This document shows positions 5,057 through 5,134 of a stretch of DNA of 5,134 nucleotides, one piece after another; the first letter of the stretch is position 1, and every line of letters begins with the position of its first letter. The DNA lies in the NCBI GenBank assembly GCA_020861055.1, contig JAJBTD010000155.1, positions 1-5,134 on the forward strand, in the 5' to 3' direction. The notes under the pieces are model-generated. The model was not told the origin of the DNA. It did not search any database and was given only the letters and a program-made list of their open reading frames with translations. This DNA is from Clostridiales bacterium. GTDB lineage: Bacteria > Bacillota > Clostridia > Oscillospirales > Oscillospiraceae. Both the position numbers and the translations under genes were made by a program.

Positions 5057-5134
5057 CGTATTCCTCCATACAGCAAAAACAGGGCAAAACGCGACCGCAG
5101 CATCCGGGGAGATGCCCTGCGAAACAGCCGTCCA
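5041..5134 (-). CDS. TauE/SafE family membrane protein, C-terminal end only (upstream partner)
   Basis: The minus strand is open from the window edge to TGA at 5041-5043 and encodes the last 30 residues, GRLFRRASPRMLRSRF followed by ALFLLYGGIRCLIS. The pattern R-R-x-S-P-R-x-L-R-x-x-F-A-x-F-L-L-Y-x-G-I-R is the usual end of a TSUP repeat: a cytoplasmic basic loop and then the last transmembrane helix. The start lies outside the window, so whether this protein is half-size or full-size is not visible. Its end overlaps the ATG at 5056 of the next TauE/SafE gene by 16 nt in another frame, and that gene's ribosome binding site falls within its codons. The fragment is short, so the assignment rests on the motif plus the neighbouring gene. 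Confidence 0.7.
   Translation of the reverse strand, partial: GRLFRRASPRMLRSRFALFLLYGGIRCLIS

Overview
The window looks like a chromosomal stretch of a GC-rich anaerobic Firmicute, probably a clostridial gut lineage of the Oscillospiraceae type. This is an inference from gene content: HemZ, a DUF4364 protein, an Mrp protein with the clostridial cysteine-rich N-terminus, and half-size TauE/SafE proteins, with sigma-A-like promoters and strong AGGAGG-type ribosome binding sites. No species can be named.

Left edge (1-433, minus strand). The first 220 bases are about 37% GC by hand count, far below the rest. They encode the N-terminal 72 residues of a LacA/Maa-type sugar O-acetyltransferase that runs off the left edge. 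Just upstream is a 47-codon ORF that is a GyrI-like domain protein with its middle missing: the first ~16 and last ~31 residues of the family are joined in frame.

Middle (460-3878, minus strand). A compact unit reads hemZ (radical SAM, coproporphyrinogen-oxidase-like), then a PRK/URK-type nucleoside kinase, then mrp (P-loop ATPase, Fe-S carrier family). HemZ and the kinase are 2 nt apart. mrp follows after 60 nt and ends before a hairpin with a T tract at 460-514. mrp carries a +1 frameshift at a run of seven G (minus strand; 1066-1072), so its two halves lie in different frames. The unit fits a housekeeping cluster for Fe-S- and tetrapyrrole-related work plus a salvage-type kinase, but no functional link between kinase and radical SAM enzyme is proven.

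Divergent control region (3879-4081). It holds a minus-strand promoter for hemZ (extended -10, with an imperfect inverted repeat over the -35) and a near-consensus plus-strand promoter for the DUF4364 gene, whose short leader carries a tight hairpin.

Right side (4082-5134). A DUF4364 protein with a winged-helix-like N-terminus (plus strand) converges through a hairpin terminator on two minus-strand half-size TauE/SafE membrane proteins that overlap by 16 nt. The upstream one is visible only as its last 30 residues. Together they probably make one TSUP-type permease from two polypeptides.

No tRNA, rRNA, CRISPR array, transposase or phage gene was seen. I found no convincing wholly new system. 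The most unusual items are the internally deleted GyrI-like ORF, the mrp frameshift and the split TauE pair.
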